Shown here: piece after piece, positions 34,978 through 44,264 of the stretch
Position numbering within the stretch: position 1 is the stretch's first letter
How the letters are laid out: the number at the start of each line of letters is the position of its first letter
Assembly (NCBI RefSeq): GCF_905397435.1
Contig: NZ_CAJPVI010000008.1
Coordinates: 115,638-179,637, forward strand
Reading direction: 5' to 3'
Origin: Cupriavidus numazuensis
GTDB taxonomy: Bacteria; Pseudomonadota; Gammaproteobacteria; Burkholderiales; Burkholderiaceae
DNA length: 64,000 bases
The notes under the pieces: model-generated
The model's input: the letters and a program-made list of their open reading frames with translations, nothing else
Database searches by the model: none
Told to the model about the DNA's origin: nothing
Translations under genes and position numbers: made by a program

Positions 34978-37125
34978 ATGTCGTCGCGCAAGCTCTATAC
35001 CCATGACCAGCTACGGCGCGCGCTGCACCCGCGCAGCATTGCCGTGGTTGGGGCGACGTCCAACGAGCGCTCCTTCGCCGGGCGCTCGATGGCGAACCTG
35101 AAGCAGTTCGAAGGCACGGTGCACCTGGTCAACCCGCGCTATGCGGAGGTGAATGGCCAGGTCTGCTATCCGTCGCTGTCGGCGCTGCCTGAAGTGCCGG
35201 ACTGCGTGCTGATTGCCACCGCGCGTGACACGGTCGAGCCGATCGTGCAGGAATGCGCGCGGCTTGGCGTAGGTGGCGTCGTATTGTTCGCGTCGGGCTA
35301 TGCCGAAACCGGCAATCCGGAGAAAGCGGCAGACCAGGCGCGGCTGACGGCGATTGCCCGCGAAGGCGGGGTTACGCTGCTGGGCCCGAACAGCATCGGC
35401 TATGCAAACTACGTGACCAACGCGCTGGTGTCGTTCACGCCGTTGCCCGCCCGTACCGGCGAGCTGCCGGCGCACGCCATCGGACTGGTGAGCCAGTCCG
35501 GCGCGCTGGCCTTTGCGCTGCAGCAGGCAGCCAACCACGGCACCGCGTTCAGCCATGTGTTCTCGTGCGGCAATGCGTGCGATATGGACGTCACCGACCA
35601 GATCGCGTACCTGGCCGGCGACCCCGCGTGCGCAGCGATTGCGTGCGTGTTCGAGGGCCTGTCGGATGCGAGCCGCATCGTGCGCGCGGCGGAGTTGTGT
35701 GCCGCCGCAGGCAAGCCGCTGGTCGTCTACAAGATGGCACGCGGCGCGCTCGGCGCCGCGGCGGCCATGTCACACACCGGCTCGATGGCCGGCTCGGATC
35801 GAGCCTATTCCACGGCGCTGCGCGAGGCTGGCGTGATCCAGGTGGATACGCTGGAGCAGCTGGTGCCGACCACCGTGTTCTTCGCCAAGGCGCCGGCGCC
35901 GGTTGCCACTGGCGTGGCGATCGTGTCCGGCTCGGGCGGTGCGGGCATCGTGGCGGCCGACGAGGCGGAACGGTTCAACGTGCCGCTGCCGCAACCAGCC
36001 GACGACACGCGTGCCATCCTCGAAGCGCATATCCCGGACTTCGGCGCGGCGCGCAATCCGTGCGACCTGACCGCGCAGGCCACGAACAACTTCGACTCGT
36101 TCATCCGCTGCGGCGATGCAGTATTCGCGGATGCGCAGTACGGCGCGGCTGTCGTGCCGCTGGTCGTGACCGGCGACGGCAATGGCCGCCGCTTCGAAGT
36201 GTTCAACGAGCTGGCGCTCAAGCACGGCAAGATGGCGTGCGGGCTATGGATGTCGAACTGGCTGGAAGGCCCCGACGCGCACGAGGCCGAAGCACTGCCC
36301 CGGCTCGCGCTGTTCCGCTCGGTGTCGCACTGCTTCGCCGCGCTGCGCGCGTGGCATGAGCATGAGGCGTGGCGCGTGAGCCGGCAGGCCGCGCGACCCG
36401 ATCGTCTCACCAGTGCATCGGTCGCGACTGCCGCGCGCGAGCGCATTCTCTGCGCGCCGGCCGATACGCTGACCGAGCGCGAGGCCAAGGACGTACTGGC
36501 TGCATACGGCGTGCCGGTGGTCGGAGAAGCGCTGGCAACCAGCGAACAGGACGCCGTGCGTGCCGCTGAAGCGTGCGGCTATCCGGTGGTACTCAAGGTC
36601 GAAAGCCCGGCCATCCCGCACAAGTCCGAAGCCGGCGTGATCCGTCTTGGCCTCGAGAATGCCGAAGAAGTCGCTGCCGCCTGGCGCGACGTCATGGCCA
36701 ATGCGCGCAAGGTCACCACCGACGACCGCATCAACGGCGTGCTCGTGCAAAGCCAGGTACCGGCAGGCGTGGAGATCCTGGTAGGGGCGCGCGTCGATCC
36801 GCATCTGGGCCCGTTGCTGATCGTCGGGCTTGGTGGCGTGATGGTCGAGCTGATGCAGGACACGGTGGCTGCGATCGCTCCTGTGTCGGCACAGAAGGCG
36901 CGAGACATGCTCGAGCAACTGCGCGGCGTGGCGCTGCTGAAGGGATTCCGCGGCGCCGCGGGTGTGGACATGTCACGGCTGGCGGAGGTCATCGCCGCGC
37001 TGTCCGAGTTCGCCCATGACCAGCGCGATGCGATAGAAGAGTTCGACGTCAATCCGCTGATCTGCACGGCCGACCGCATCGTCGCCGTGGACGCGCTGAT
37101 CTCGCGGCGGCCGGTGAAGCGCTGA
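34978..37125 (+). CDS. Acyl-CoA synthetase (ADP-forming) family protein
   Basis: This 715-residue fused protein has, in order: a CoA-binding Rossmann domain (SIAVVGATSNERSFAG, residues about 15-105), succinyl-CoA-synthetase-like domains (LVSQSGALAFALQ, MSHTGSMAGSDRAYSTALREAG) and a C-terminal ATP-grasp domain (PVVLKVESPAIPHKSEAGVI to EFDVNPLICT, about 490-705). Such enzymes make an acyl-CoA from acid, CoA and ATP with a phosphohistidine intermediate. It ends the operon that starts at 26477, six bases after the SDR gene. It either activates the substrate or, in reverse, recovers ATP from an acyl-CoA product. Confidence 0.9.
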   Translation: MSSRKLYTHDQLRRALHPRSIAVVGATSNERSFAGRSMANLKQFEGTVHLVNPRYAEVNGQVCYPSLSALPEVPDCVLIATARDTVEPIVQECARLGVGGVVLFASGYAETGNPEKAADQARLTAIAREGGVTLLGPNSIGYANYVTNALVSFTPLPARTGELPAHAIGLVSQSGALAFALQQAANHGTAFSHVFSCGNACDMDVTDQIAYLAGDPACAAIACVFEGLSDASRIVRAAELCAAAGKPLVVYKMARGALGAAAAMSHTGSMAGSDRAYSTALREAGVIQVDTLEQLVPTTVFFAKAPAPVATGVAIVSGSGGAGIVAADEAERFNVPLPQPADDTRAILEAHIPDFGAARNPCDLTAQATNNFDSFIRCGDAVFADAQYGAAVVPLVVTGDGNGRRFEVFNELALKHGKMACGLWMSNWLEGPDAHEAEALPRLALFRSVSHCFAALRAWHEHEAWRVSRQAARPDRLTSASVATAARERILCAPADTLTEREAKDVLAAYGVPVVGEALATSEQDAVRAAEACGYPVVLKVESPAIPHKSEAGVIRLGLENAEEVAAAWRDVMANARKVTTDDRINGVLVQSQVPAGVEILVGARVDPHLGPLLIVGLGGVMVELMQDTVAAIAPVSAQKARDMLEQLRGVALLKGFRGAAGVDMSRLAEVIAALSEFAHDQRDAIEEFDVNPLICTADRIVAVDALISRRPVKR

Positions 37126-37129
37126 TCCG

Positions 37130-38029
37130 TCAGGAAGCAGGCCGCGTGACGGCCTGCGCCAGCGCCACGAAGTTGCGTGTCGTGGCGATGCTGGTATCGC
37201 CCAGCGTCGCCAGCGCCAGCCCGAAGTTCAGCTTTTCCGGCAGGCCCGTCAGCGGAATCAGCCGCGTGCCGTTCCCCGCGTAGCCCGCCGCCGTGGCGGG
37301 CACCAGCGCCACGCCGAGTCCGCTTTCGACCAGCGCCAGCAGCGTCTGTACCTGGACGGCCTGCTGGGCGATGGGCGGGCGGATGCCGGCCTGATGGAAA
37401 GCCGACATCGTCATGGCATGCATGGCAGGGACGCGCGACTCGGAGTAGACGATGAATGGGGTTGTGCCCAGCTCGGAGAGGTCGATGCTCGGCCGCCCGG
37501 CCAGTGCCGAATCGGCGCTGACGGCCAGCACCAGAGGGTCCGGGCGCAGAAAGGTGATCTGCGCACTGGTCTGCGCCAGCACGGGGAAGCGCACGAGCGC
37601 CACGTCGAGCGAGTGTTCCTCGACCGCGCGCAGCAGATCGACGGTCGTCGACTCTTCGATCACAAGCTCGACGCGGGGATACTTGAGACGATAGGCACGG
37701 ATCAGCTGCGGCATGACCGAGTAGACCGACGAGCCCACGAACCCCACGCGCAACGTACCCTGTTCGCCACATTCCCCCTCTCGGGCTGCGCGGCGGATTT
37801 CATCCGCGAAGAAGAGGGTGCTGCGCATCTGCCGCAGGACGACCTCGCCGGCGGACGTCAGCGACAAGCCGGACGGCTGGCGGTCGAACAGCGTGACGCC
37901 GAGTTCCTCTTCCAGTTTCCGGATGGCCGTGGAGAGCGGTGGCTGCGCCATGTGCAGTCGCTCCGCGGCCCGGTGGAAGTTGAGTGTCTCGCTCAGCACC
38001 AGGGCTTGCTTCATCTGGCGGAGATCCAT
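37130..38029 (-). CDS. LysR-family transcriptional regulator
   Basis: This 299-residue protein has an N-terminal winged helix-turn-helix (FHRAAERLHMAQPPLSTAIR and KLEEELGVTLFDRQ) and a substrate-binding domain (LRVGFVGSSVYSVMPQLIRA, LALVESGLGVALVPATAA), resembling the CatR/BenM/TfdR group that senses organic acids. It converges on the acyl-CoA synthetase gene with a four-base gap. Upstream of its start lies repeat copy B rather than a divergent gene, which is unusual for LysR regulators, so its target is not obvious from position. Confidence 0.9.
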   Translation of the reverse strand: MDLRQMKQALVLSETLNFHRAAERLHMAQPPLSTAIRKLEEELGVTLFDRQPSGLSLTSAGEVVLRQMRSTLFFADEIRRAAREGECGEQGTLRVGFVGSSVYSVMPQLIRAYRLKYPRVELVIEESTTVDLLRAVEEHSLDVALVRFPVLAQTSAQITFLRPDPLVLAVSADSALAGRPSIDLSELGTTPFIVYSESRVPAMHAMTMSAFHQAGIRPPIAQQAVQVQTLLALVESGLGVALVPATAAGYAGNGTRLIPLTGLPEKLNFGLALATLGDTSIATTRNFVALAQAVTRPAS

Positions 38030-38171
38030 CTCCGTACTCCATGGTTTGTATTACGTGTGGTGGTAGACTACTACGATTAGTCGGAATTAACAATCAGGGA
38101 TTGTTCGGTCCGGGTCGGGAAGGGATGCGGGGCGGAAGTTGGTTCTGCGCCGAAACGCGGGGGGATTTGCT

Positions 38172-39105
38172 CTTGGCATGCGCCGCTGGTTTTGCTGGCG
38201 TGGCTGGTGGGGTTTTTGTAGTTGGGATTGGGGTGTCGTGCTTGGCTGGCGCCGCTGTTTCGCCGGCGTAGCCGGCGACCTACTCTTTTGTCCGAGCGAC
38301 AAAAGAGTAGGCAGAAAAGCGCGTCGTTGCCGCTGGCCATCAATTCCGCGGCGGCAGTCGTTCAAACGGCTTTGGACGCCAGCGATGGTGGTCGGCCGTT
38401 CGACCCTGCTACGCCATGTGAGTCAGAACCTGTGCCTGGCGCGGCACGGCTTTTGGACGATCCCCAAGACGGACTCGGGTGCAGCGTTTCAACCAGGTCA
38501 GTGGTGGGACGCCTTCGGCTGCGCTGCGCGCACGTCGTCGTCTGGGGGCAAGCTCATCAGCGTCGCTGGCGCCCGAGTCCCCGTTCCCGTTCCTGTGTCC
38601 TGTCTCTACGCGCATGCATTGGCAGGCATCGTCACCGAGGCGTGGTTCGCCTTGGGCCTGTGTGCTCAGACTTGAGCTCTGCGCGTAGCGCAGCCGAAGG
38701 CGATCACACGATATCGCTCGCAGCAGGGGCCACGAACGCTTGCAGGGCTCGTTCAATCAGCGCTGTATTTCTACCCACGGTGGTGCCCCACGCGGCAGGC
38801 AGCGTAATTCACTCTGAAGCCCATACCCGTACAACACCCTTGGCACACTACGATAAAAATTCGCCCCTTTGGGGCAACCAAAACGTGTTTTTGGTTACTT
38901 TTGTCGCTCGGACAAAAGTGACTCGCCGGCTACGCCGGCGAAACAGCCGCGCCAGCGAAGAGCGATAACCCGCCCTCAACCAGCCCCCCCCCGGCTACGC
39001 CGGCGAAATGGCGGCGCCCGCCAAGAGCGATAACCCAGCCCGAACGACAAGCCCCCGCCGGCTACGCCGGCGAAATAGCAGCTCCTGCCAAGCCCGATAA
39101 CCCCG
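38172..39105. repeat. Intergenic palindromic repeat element, copy B (inverted relative to copy A)
   Basis: Same element as copy A in the opposite direction. Landmarks: palindrome GCCGGCGTAGCCGGC (38262-38276); long hairpin CCTACTCTTTTGTC/GACAAAAGAGTAGG (38279-38311); complementary 21-base arms (38511-38531 and 38681-38701, one G:T-type mismatch); GCCCCTTTGGGGC (38863-38875); AACCAAAA-type hairpin (38876-38896); ACTTTTGTC/GACAAAAGT hairpin (38897-38919); then tandem units of 65-67 bases, each with a GCCGGC-type palindrome (38925, 38990, 39057). It lies upstream of the LysR gene and downstream of the SDR gene at 39129, so it is not restricted to convergent gene ends. No protein is supported inside it. 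Confidence 0.85.
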
Positions 39106-39128
39106 AGAACATAAAGTCCCAGTTCCAA

Positions 39129-39884
39129 CTACTTCGGCTGCATCCGAATCGCCCCATCCAGCCGGATCACCTCGCCATTGATCATTGGGTTCCCGATAAT
39201 CGCTCCAGCCAGCTTCGCATACTCCGAAGGTCGCCCCAGGCGCGACGGGAACGGCACCATCTTGCCGAGCGCGTCGCGCACGGCTTCCGGCAGGCCGAGC
39301 AGCATCGGCGTTTCGAACAAGCCCGGCGCGATGGTCACGCAGCGCACACCATCGCGGGAGAGGTCCCGCGCAATGGCCAGCGTCATCGCGGCCACGCCGC
39401 CCTTGGAGGCCGCGTACGCTGCCTGTCCGATCTGTCCTTCGAACGCAGCCACCGACGCCGTGTTGACGATCACGCCGCGTTCGCCGTCGGCGTCCGGTGC
39501 GTTGTTCACCATGTGGGCCGCGGCCAGCCGGACCATGTTGAACGTGCCGATCAGGTTGATGCGGACGGTGCGCTCGAACGCTTCAAGCGGATGCGGACCA
39601 TCCTTGCCCACGGTCTTGCAAGCCGGCGCGACGCCGGCGCAGTTGACCAGGCCGGCCAGACGGCCCAGCGCGGCAGCGGCGTTGACGGCCGCGGTGCCAT
39701 CGGCCTCGCTGGCGACATCACAGCGGACGAAACGTGCGCCGATCTCGGCAGCCACTGCTTCGCCGGCCGCGCTGATGTCGGCAATGACCACCTTGCCGCC
39801 AGCCGCGGCCAGCATCCGGGCAGTGGCTTCGCCAAGTCCCGATGCGCCGCCGGTGACGATGAAGACGTTATCGCGAATCTCCAT
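39129..39884 (-). CDS. Short-chain dehydrogenase, 3-hydroxyacyl-CoA dehydrogenase type 2-like
   Basis: This 251-residue SDR begins [20 protein letters not shown] and has [44 protein letters not shown] and [12 protein letters not shown]. These are the traits of the HSD17B10/HADH2 group, which oxidises 3-hydroxyacyl-CoAs (often 2-methyl-branched) with NAD. An Asp after beta-2 (VVIADIS) fits NAD. It is the last gene of a minus-strand operon with crotonase, racemase and Bug receptors. A racemase for 2-methylacyl-CoA next to it supports a branched-chain acyl substrate. Confidence 0.9.
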   Translation of the reverse strand: MEIRDNVFIVTGGASGLGEATARMLAAAGGKVVIADISAAGEAVAAEIGARFVRCDVASEADGTAAVNAAAALGRLAGLVNCAGVAPACKTVGKDGPHPLEAFERTVRINLIGTFNMVRLAAAHMVNNAPDADGERGVIVNTASVAAFEGQIGQAAYAASKGGVAAMTLAIARDLSRDGVRCVTIAPGLFETPMLLGLPEAVRDALGKMVPFPSRLGRPSEYAKLAGAIIGNPMINGEVIRLDGAIRMQPK

Positions 39885-39892
39885 GACGTTCC

Positions 39893-40678
39893 TCAGCCCT
39901 TGATGCGTGAGAGGAAGCCATCCAGCGCGGCTTCATGTTCGGCGGTATGGTGCGCCAGCGCCTGGAACCCGGCCGACATTTCGAGGATGGTGTCGAGCCG
40001 CGCGTGCTGGGCTTCCTTGAGCAGCCGCTTGCACATGCGCAGCGCATGCCCCGGATTGGCGGCGATGCGATGGGCGAGTTCCAGCGCGGTCGGCAGCAGT
40101 TTGTCGTGCGGGACTACGCGCGAAACCAGTCCGTACTCGCGCGCCGTGGCGGCGTCGATGGTGTCGCCGGTGAAGCACAGTTCGGCCGCGCGCGATGCAC
40201 CAATGGCCCGCGGCAGCAACCATGCGCCGCCGTCACCCGGGATCAGGCCCAGCTTCACGAACGTGGCGGCGAAGACAGCCTTCTCGGAAGCGATGCGGAT
40301 GTCGCAGGTGCATGCGAGATCATTGCCGGCACCGAGCGCCGGGCCGTTCACGGCGGCGATGACGGGGACTTCGAGATTTGCCAGGGCGAGCGGCAGGCGC
40401 TGGATGCCTTCGCGGTAGGCGTAGCGCGCATTCACCGGCTCGCCGGAATCGCTGCCGAAGGTGGCGCGCAGCGTCTTCAGGTTGCCGCCGGACGAGAATG
40501 CAGTGCCGGCGCCCGTCAGCACGACGACGCGCACGGAATGGTCGCGGTTGAATGCGTCGCACATGGCGACCAGTGCATCGACGGCGTCGTTGTCGGAGAC
40601 CGCGTTGCGGGTCTCCGGGCGGTTCATGGTGACGATGGCGACGTGGCCATCGCGGCGGATATCAAGAAAATTGCTCAT
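39893..40678 (-). CDS. Enoyl-CoA hydratase/isomerase, PaaG-like crotonase
   Basis: This 261-residue protein has the oxyanion segments [11 protein letters not shown] and [20 protein letters not shown], then [21 protein letters not shown]. The Glu pair of classical enoyl-CoA hydratase is missing (Asp at the first site, no acid at the second), as in the PaaG/isomerase group, where an Asp in the GLIPD loop is catalytic; here that loop reads GLIPGDGG, with the Asp one residue later. Hydratase, isomerase or lyase activity are all possible. It is separated by eight bases from the SDR gene and 33 from the racemase gene. Confidence 0.87.
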   Translation of the reverse strand: MSNFLDIRRDGHVAIVTMNRPETRNAVSDNDAVDALVAMCDAFNRDHSVRVVVLTGAGTAFSSGGNLKTLRATFGSDSGEPVNARYAYREGIQRLPLALANLEVPVIAAVNGPALGAGNDLACTCDIRIASEKAVFAATFVKLGLIPGDGGAWLLPRAIGASRAAELCFTGDTIDAATAREYGLVSRVVPHDKLLPTALELAHRIAANPGHALRMCKRLLKEAQHARLDTILEMSAGFQALAHHTAEHEAALDGFLSRIKG

Positions 40679-40711
40679 GGTCTTTGGTCGTGGAAACAGG
40701 TTTGCCGGTAT

Positions 40712-41878
40712 TCAGTCCCGGCCGGCTTTTTCGGCGAGCGCGCGCAATTCGGCAATCCGCGCGGCAGGCACCCAGCCTGCAAGCGTGTGGGCGTAATCGC
40801 GCACGTCGGGAGCGCGCGGCGCCGTGGGCAGCGCCGATGGCGTGCGGCTGAAGCGCGGGGCAGGGGCAGGCTGCACGATGCCGTCGATCTCGACGAAAGT
40901 CTCGCGTGCCTTCAGGTGGGCGTGCTGCGGCGCTTCCTCATAGCTGAGCACCGGCGCGAAGCACGCGTCGGTGCCTTCGAGCAGCGCACACCATTCGTCG
41001 CGCGAGCGAGTGCGGAACATTTCCGCCAGGCGCTCGCGCGACGCTTCCCAATTGGCTGGGTCGAGTTGTTCGCCGAGGCTGGCTGGATCGATGTCAAGGC
41101 GGGCCAGCAGGTCGCGATAGAAGCGCGCCTCGATCGGGCCCACCGAAATCCAGCTGCCGTCCTTGCACTGGTAGACGTTGTAGTAGTGTGCGCCCGAGTC
41201 GAGCACGTTGGTGCCGCGTTCCGGATTCCACTGGCCCGCGGCCACCAGGCCGAAGAACACGCTGCCGAGCGCGGCGGCGCCGTCCACGATGGCGGCGTCC
41301 ACCACCTGTCCCTTGCCCGATTTGCCGGCTTCGATCAGCGCGGCGAGCACGCCAGCCACCAGGAACATGCCGCCGCCTGCGAAGTCGCCGAGATAGGCCG
41401 GCGGAATCGCGGGCGGCTGGCCGCGCTGGCCGATGGCATTGAGCGCGCCGGTCAGTGCGATGTAGTTCACGTCATGCCCCGCGGTGTGCGCGAGCGGACC
41501 CGTCTGGCCCCAGCCGGTGACGCGGCCATAGACCAGCTTCGGATTGCGCGCGAGACAGGCATCGGGGCCAAGCCCGAGCCGCTCCGTGACGCCCGGGCGG
41601 AAGCCCTCGATCAGCGCATCGGCCGACTCGACCAGATCCAGCACGGCGGCCACGGCCTGCGGGTCCTTCAGGTCCAGCGCGATCGACTTGCGTCCGCGCA
41701 GCATCAGGTCGAAACGGCGCTCGCGCTTCACACCGAGGTCGGTCTCGCCGGGCCGCTCGATGCGCAGCACTTCGGCACCCATGTCGGCCAGCATCATGCC
41801 GGCCAGCGGGCCCGGGCCAATGCCGGCCAGTTCGATGATCCGGACGCCTGCCAGCGGGCCTTTCTTCTGTTCTTGCAT
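40712..41878 (-). CDS. Alpha-methylacyl-CoA racemase-like CaiB/BaiF protein
   Basis: This 388-residue family III fold protein resembles the racemase rather than the transferase: AGHDVNYIALTGAL holds the catalytic His and YLGDFAGGGMFLVAGVLAAL the catalytic Asp of AMACR/MCR, and ERPGETDLGVKRERRFD is also typical. It epimerises 2-methylacyl-CoA thioesters so that a stereospecific dehydrogenase can use them. Its presence suggests the local pathways handle methyl-branched or isoprenoid/steroid-like acyl-CoAs. It lies 30 bases downstream of the Bug receptor gene in the same operon. Confidence 0.9.
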   Translation of the reverse strand: MQEQKKGPLAGVRIIELAGIGPGPLAGMMLADMGAEVLRIERPGETDLGVKRERRFDLMLRGRKSIALDLKDPQAVAAVLDLVESADALIEGFRPGVTERLGLGPDACLARNPKLVYGRVTGWGQTGPLAHTAGHDVNYIALTGALNAIGQRGQPPAIPPAYLGDFAGGGMFLVAGVLAALIEAGKSGKGQVVDAAIVDGAAALGSVFFGLVAAGQWNPERGTNVLDSGAHYYNVYQCKDGSWISVGPIEARFYRDLLARLDIDPASLGEQLDPANWEASRERLAEMFRTRSRDEWCALLEGTDACFAPVLSYEEAPQHAHLKARETFVEIDGIVQPAPAPRFSRTPSALPTAPRAPDVRDYAHTLAGWVPAARIAELRALAEKAGRD

Positions 41879-41908
41879 GTTCCCCTCTCGTGCTCTCGTT
41901 TTGCGCGC

Positions 41909-42880
41909 TTACTCGACCGGAATGGCTGCGCTCTTGACGATCTCGCGCGTGCGCGCGATCTCGGCGAGCTGGAACTTGCGCAGTTCGCGCGGGCTGCCAG
42001 GGTCCACGGTGCCGCCGAGGCCGGCGATGAATTTCACGCTGTCAGGTTGCTGCATGGCATTGCGCACCGCGTCGGACAGTGCTTTGACGATCTGGTCGGG
42101 CACTTTGGCCGGGGCGAAGACGCCGGTCCATGCCGTCACGTCGAAGCCGGGCGCACCACTTTCGGCCACGGTGGGCACTTGTGGCAGGTCCTTGAGCCGC
42201 TGCGAATCGGTCACGGCGAGCGGACGGATGCGGCCGGCGCGGATCAGCGGCAGGACCGAGCTGATCTCGCCAATCGCGTAGTCGACGTTGCCGGCAGCCA
42301 CGTCCGTCATGGCGGGCGCGGTGCCCTTGTAGGCGATCGCATTGCCTTTCAGGTGGAAGCGTTCGTGGAACATCTCCGTGTAGACCTGGTAGCCCGCGCT
42401 TCCGCTCGCGTAGTTGAGCTTGCCGGGAGCCTGGCGGATCCCCTCAACGAGATCGCCGAGGCTCTTGAATCGGGAGGTCGACGGGACCACCACCACCATC
42501 GCAAAGCGGGCCAGGCGCTCCACTGGCACGAAGTCCTTCACCGGGTCGTACGGCAGGCTCTTGAACAGCGCCGCGTTGGTCACCATGGTCGAGTTGCTGC
42601 CGACGAACAGCGTGTAGCCATCAGGCGCGGCCGATGCCACGGCGCGGGCGCCAATGAACCCGTTCGCGCCGGGCCGGTTCTCGACCACGAACGGCTGCTG
42701 GAACGTCTCGCTCAGGCGCTGCGCGATAAAGCGCGCGGTGGAGTCCGCGCCGCTTCCGGGCGGCAACGAAACGATGATCTTGACCGGATGGGTCGGGTAA
42801 GCGGTCTGGGCCGCGGCCGGCAGTGTGAACAGTGCCAGCGACGCCAGCATGAGGCGCCGCCTCAACTCGTCGAATGCCAT
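41909..42880 (-). CDS. Bug/TctC-family periplasmic substrate-binding protein
   Basis: This 323-residue protein has a Sec signal peptide (LMLASLALFTLPAAAQ). The mature part begins TAYPTHPVKIIVSLPPGSGAD, followed by VENRPGANGFIGARAVASA and YTLFVGSNST, the Bug fold that holds carboxylated ligands. The start ATG 42880 follows AAGGAGACCCC; the open frame further upstream is rejected. No tctA/tctB membrane genes are near, so transport by the tripartite tricarboxylate system would need remote partners; many Bug proteins are orphans and may serve as sensors. Its promoter region contains operator-like site 2. Confidence 0.9.
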   Translation of the reverse strand: MAFDELRRRLMLASLALFTLPAAAQTAYPTHPVKIIVSLPPGSGADSTARFIAQRLSETFQQPFVVENRPGANGFIGARAVASAAPDGYTLFVGSNSTMVTNAALFKSLPYDPVKDFVPVERLARFAMVVVVPSTSRFKSLGDLVEGIRQAPGKLNYASGSAGYQVYTEMFHERFHLKGNAIAYKGTAPAMTDVAAGNVDYAIGEISSVLPLIRAGRIRPLAVTDSQRLKDLPQVPTVAESGAPGFDVTAWTGVFAPAKVPDQIVKALSDAVRNAMQQPDSVKFIAGLGGTVDPGSPRELRKFQLAEIARTREIVKSAAIPVE

Positions 42881-42956
42881 GGGGTCTCCTTGCTGTGGTG
42901 CCACGTTGTTGCCGGGCATTTGGGTGTGACCCGATGCTACGGAAGCGGCGGCAATC

Positions 42957-42999
42957 CGAAAAATACTTTTGGTATGTCGAGCAATACAGCGTTTGTATC
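42957..42999 (-). promoter_or_regulatory. Operator-like motif, site 2 (upstream of Bug gene at 42880)
   Basis: Read on the minus strand: GATACA (42999 down to 42994), five bases, TGTAT (42988-42984), then TGCTCGACATACC and AAAAGTATTT to about 42961. It matches site 1 at nearly every position of the two halves. It lies about 80 bases before the Bug start codon and in the same orientation to it as site 1 to the CoA-transferase operon. Confidence 0.55.
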
Positions 43000-43069
43000 G
43001 CGCGGGAACCTGCTCGGCCGAGGCAAGCGCAGCACGGTGCTCAAGCCCCGCGCCGCGCATGCCGCTGCG

Positions 43070-44065
43070 CTATTCGCGTGGGATATTGGCGGTCTTGACG
43101 ATTTTCTGCGCGCGCTCGAACTCCGCGGCCTGAAAGGATTTCAGCTCGGCAGGTCCACCGGGATACACGACGCCGCTCATTGCGTCTATCACGGCAGTGG
43201 TCGACGGCTTCCTGAGCACGGCGTCCGCGGCTTGCGCCAGCGCGTCCACCAGCTTCGGCGGCATCTTCGCCGGACCATACAGTGCAATCCACCCGTCAAA
43301 GTCGAAGCCCGGAGCACCCCCTTCGGCCACAGTGGGCACGTCGGGAAGCTCTTTCAGCCGGCGTGAGCCGGTAGTGGCCAGTATCCGGACCTTGCCGCTG
43401 CGCACGAGCGGCAGTACGGCATTGATCTCGCCTATCGAATAGTCCACGTTGCCGGCGGCCAGGTCGGTGATGGCGGGCGTGGTGCCCTTGTACGGGATGG
43501 CGTTTGCCTTGACGTGGTGCTGCTCGTTGACCAGTTCGAGCACGACGCGATACGTCGCGGACCCGCTTGCGTAAGTCAGCTTGCCCGGCGCGGCGCGGCC
43601 TGCGGCCATCAGGCTTTCCAGCGTCTTGTGCGGCGACGTGGACGGGACCACGATGACCAGCGGCAGCCGCACGAGCCGGGCGATCGGCGTGTAGTCATTG
43701 ACGGGATCGTAGGGCAGGTTGAGGAACACGGCCGGATTCGTCACCATCGGCGAATTCGAGCTGAGCCACAGCGTGTAGCCGTCCGGCGTCGAGCCCGACA
43801 CTGCCTTCGCGGCGATGAAGCTGTTGCCGCCGGGACGGTTCTCGACCACGAACGGTTGCCGGAATCGCTCCGACAGTTCCTTGGCGATGTATCGTGCCGT
43901 GGTGTCGAGGCCGCCACCGGGCGGCATGGCGACGATCAGCTTGACCGGACGGTTCGGGTAGTCGCTGTCGGCCGTCGCTGCCGTGGCCGGTTGCGTAGCC
44001 GCCAGTCCTGCGCAGATCAGCAGCGAAGTTGCCGTCCAGCGCCGTGCAATGCATCTCCAATCCAT
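43070..44065 (-). CDS. Bug/TctC-family periplasmic substrate-binding protein
   Basis: This 331-residue protein has a signal peptide (TSLLICAGLAATQPATA). The mature part reads YPNRPVKLIVAMPPGGGLD, VENRPGGNSFIAAKAVSGS and YTLWLSSNSPMVTNPAVFLN, parallel to the Bug protein encoded at 41909; the two are clear paralogues. No TctAB partners are nearby. It is the first gene of the minus-strand operon and is divergent from the large LuxR-type regulator at 44265, with operator-like site 3 between them. A role as periplasmic capture or sensing protein for an organic acid is inferred. Confidence 0.9.
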   Translation of the reverse strand: MDWRCIARRWTATSLLICAGLAATQPATAATADSDYPNRPVKLIVAMPPGGGLDTTARYIAKELSERFRQPFVVENRPGGNSFIAAKAVSGSTPDGYTLWLSSNSPMVTNPAVFLNLPYDPVNDYTPIARLVRLPLVIVVPSTSPHKTLESLMAAGRAAPGKLTYASGSATYRVVLELVNEQHHVKANAIPYKGTTPAITDLAAGNVDYSIGEINAVLPLVRSGKVRILATTGSRRLKELPDVPTVAEGGAPGFDFDGWIALYGPAKMPPKLVDALAQAADAVLRKPSTTAVIDAMSGVVYPGGPAELKSFQAAEFERAQKIVKTANIPRE

Positions 44066-44149
44066 GTGTCTCCTCAGCCTTCTTTTCGTGGTGATCGCCC
44101 GCGCCGTCGAGGGCGCGGCCGGCCAATGCTAAGACAGGCGAATCGGCAT

Positions 44150-44191
44150 CGGAAATACATTCGCTGTCTCGCCCGATATAGCGCGTGTATC
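44150..44191 (-). promoter_or_regulatory. Operator-like motif, site 3 (between Bug gene and LuxR-type regulator)
   Basis: Read on the minus strand: GATACA (44191-44186), five bases, TATAT (44180-44176), CGGGCGAGACAGCGA, then ATGTATTT ending near 44153. It is weaker than sites 1 and 2 in the centre but keeps both halves and their spacing. It lies about 85 bases before the Bug start and about 75 bases from the divergent regulator start, so it could serve both genes. Confidence 0.5.
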
Positions 44192-44264
44192 TGCTGCCAA
44201 TTGGCTGCTTCATGCGAAACGCGATGCGCCATGCCACCCGAGACGGGTAGGGCTGACGTGCGCC

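Noticed and set aside
39935..43366. A 1143-codon open frame on the plus strand
   Set aside because: It is antisense to three clear genes (crotonase, racemase, Bug receptor), has no domain, and is a GC-bias shadow.
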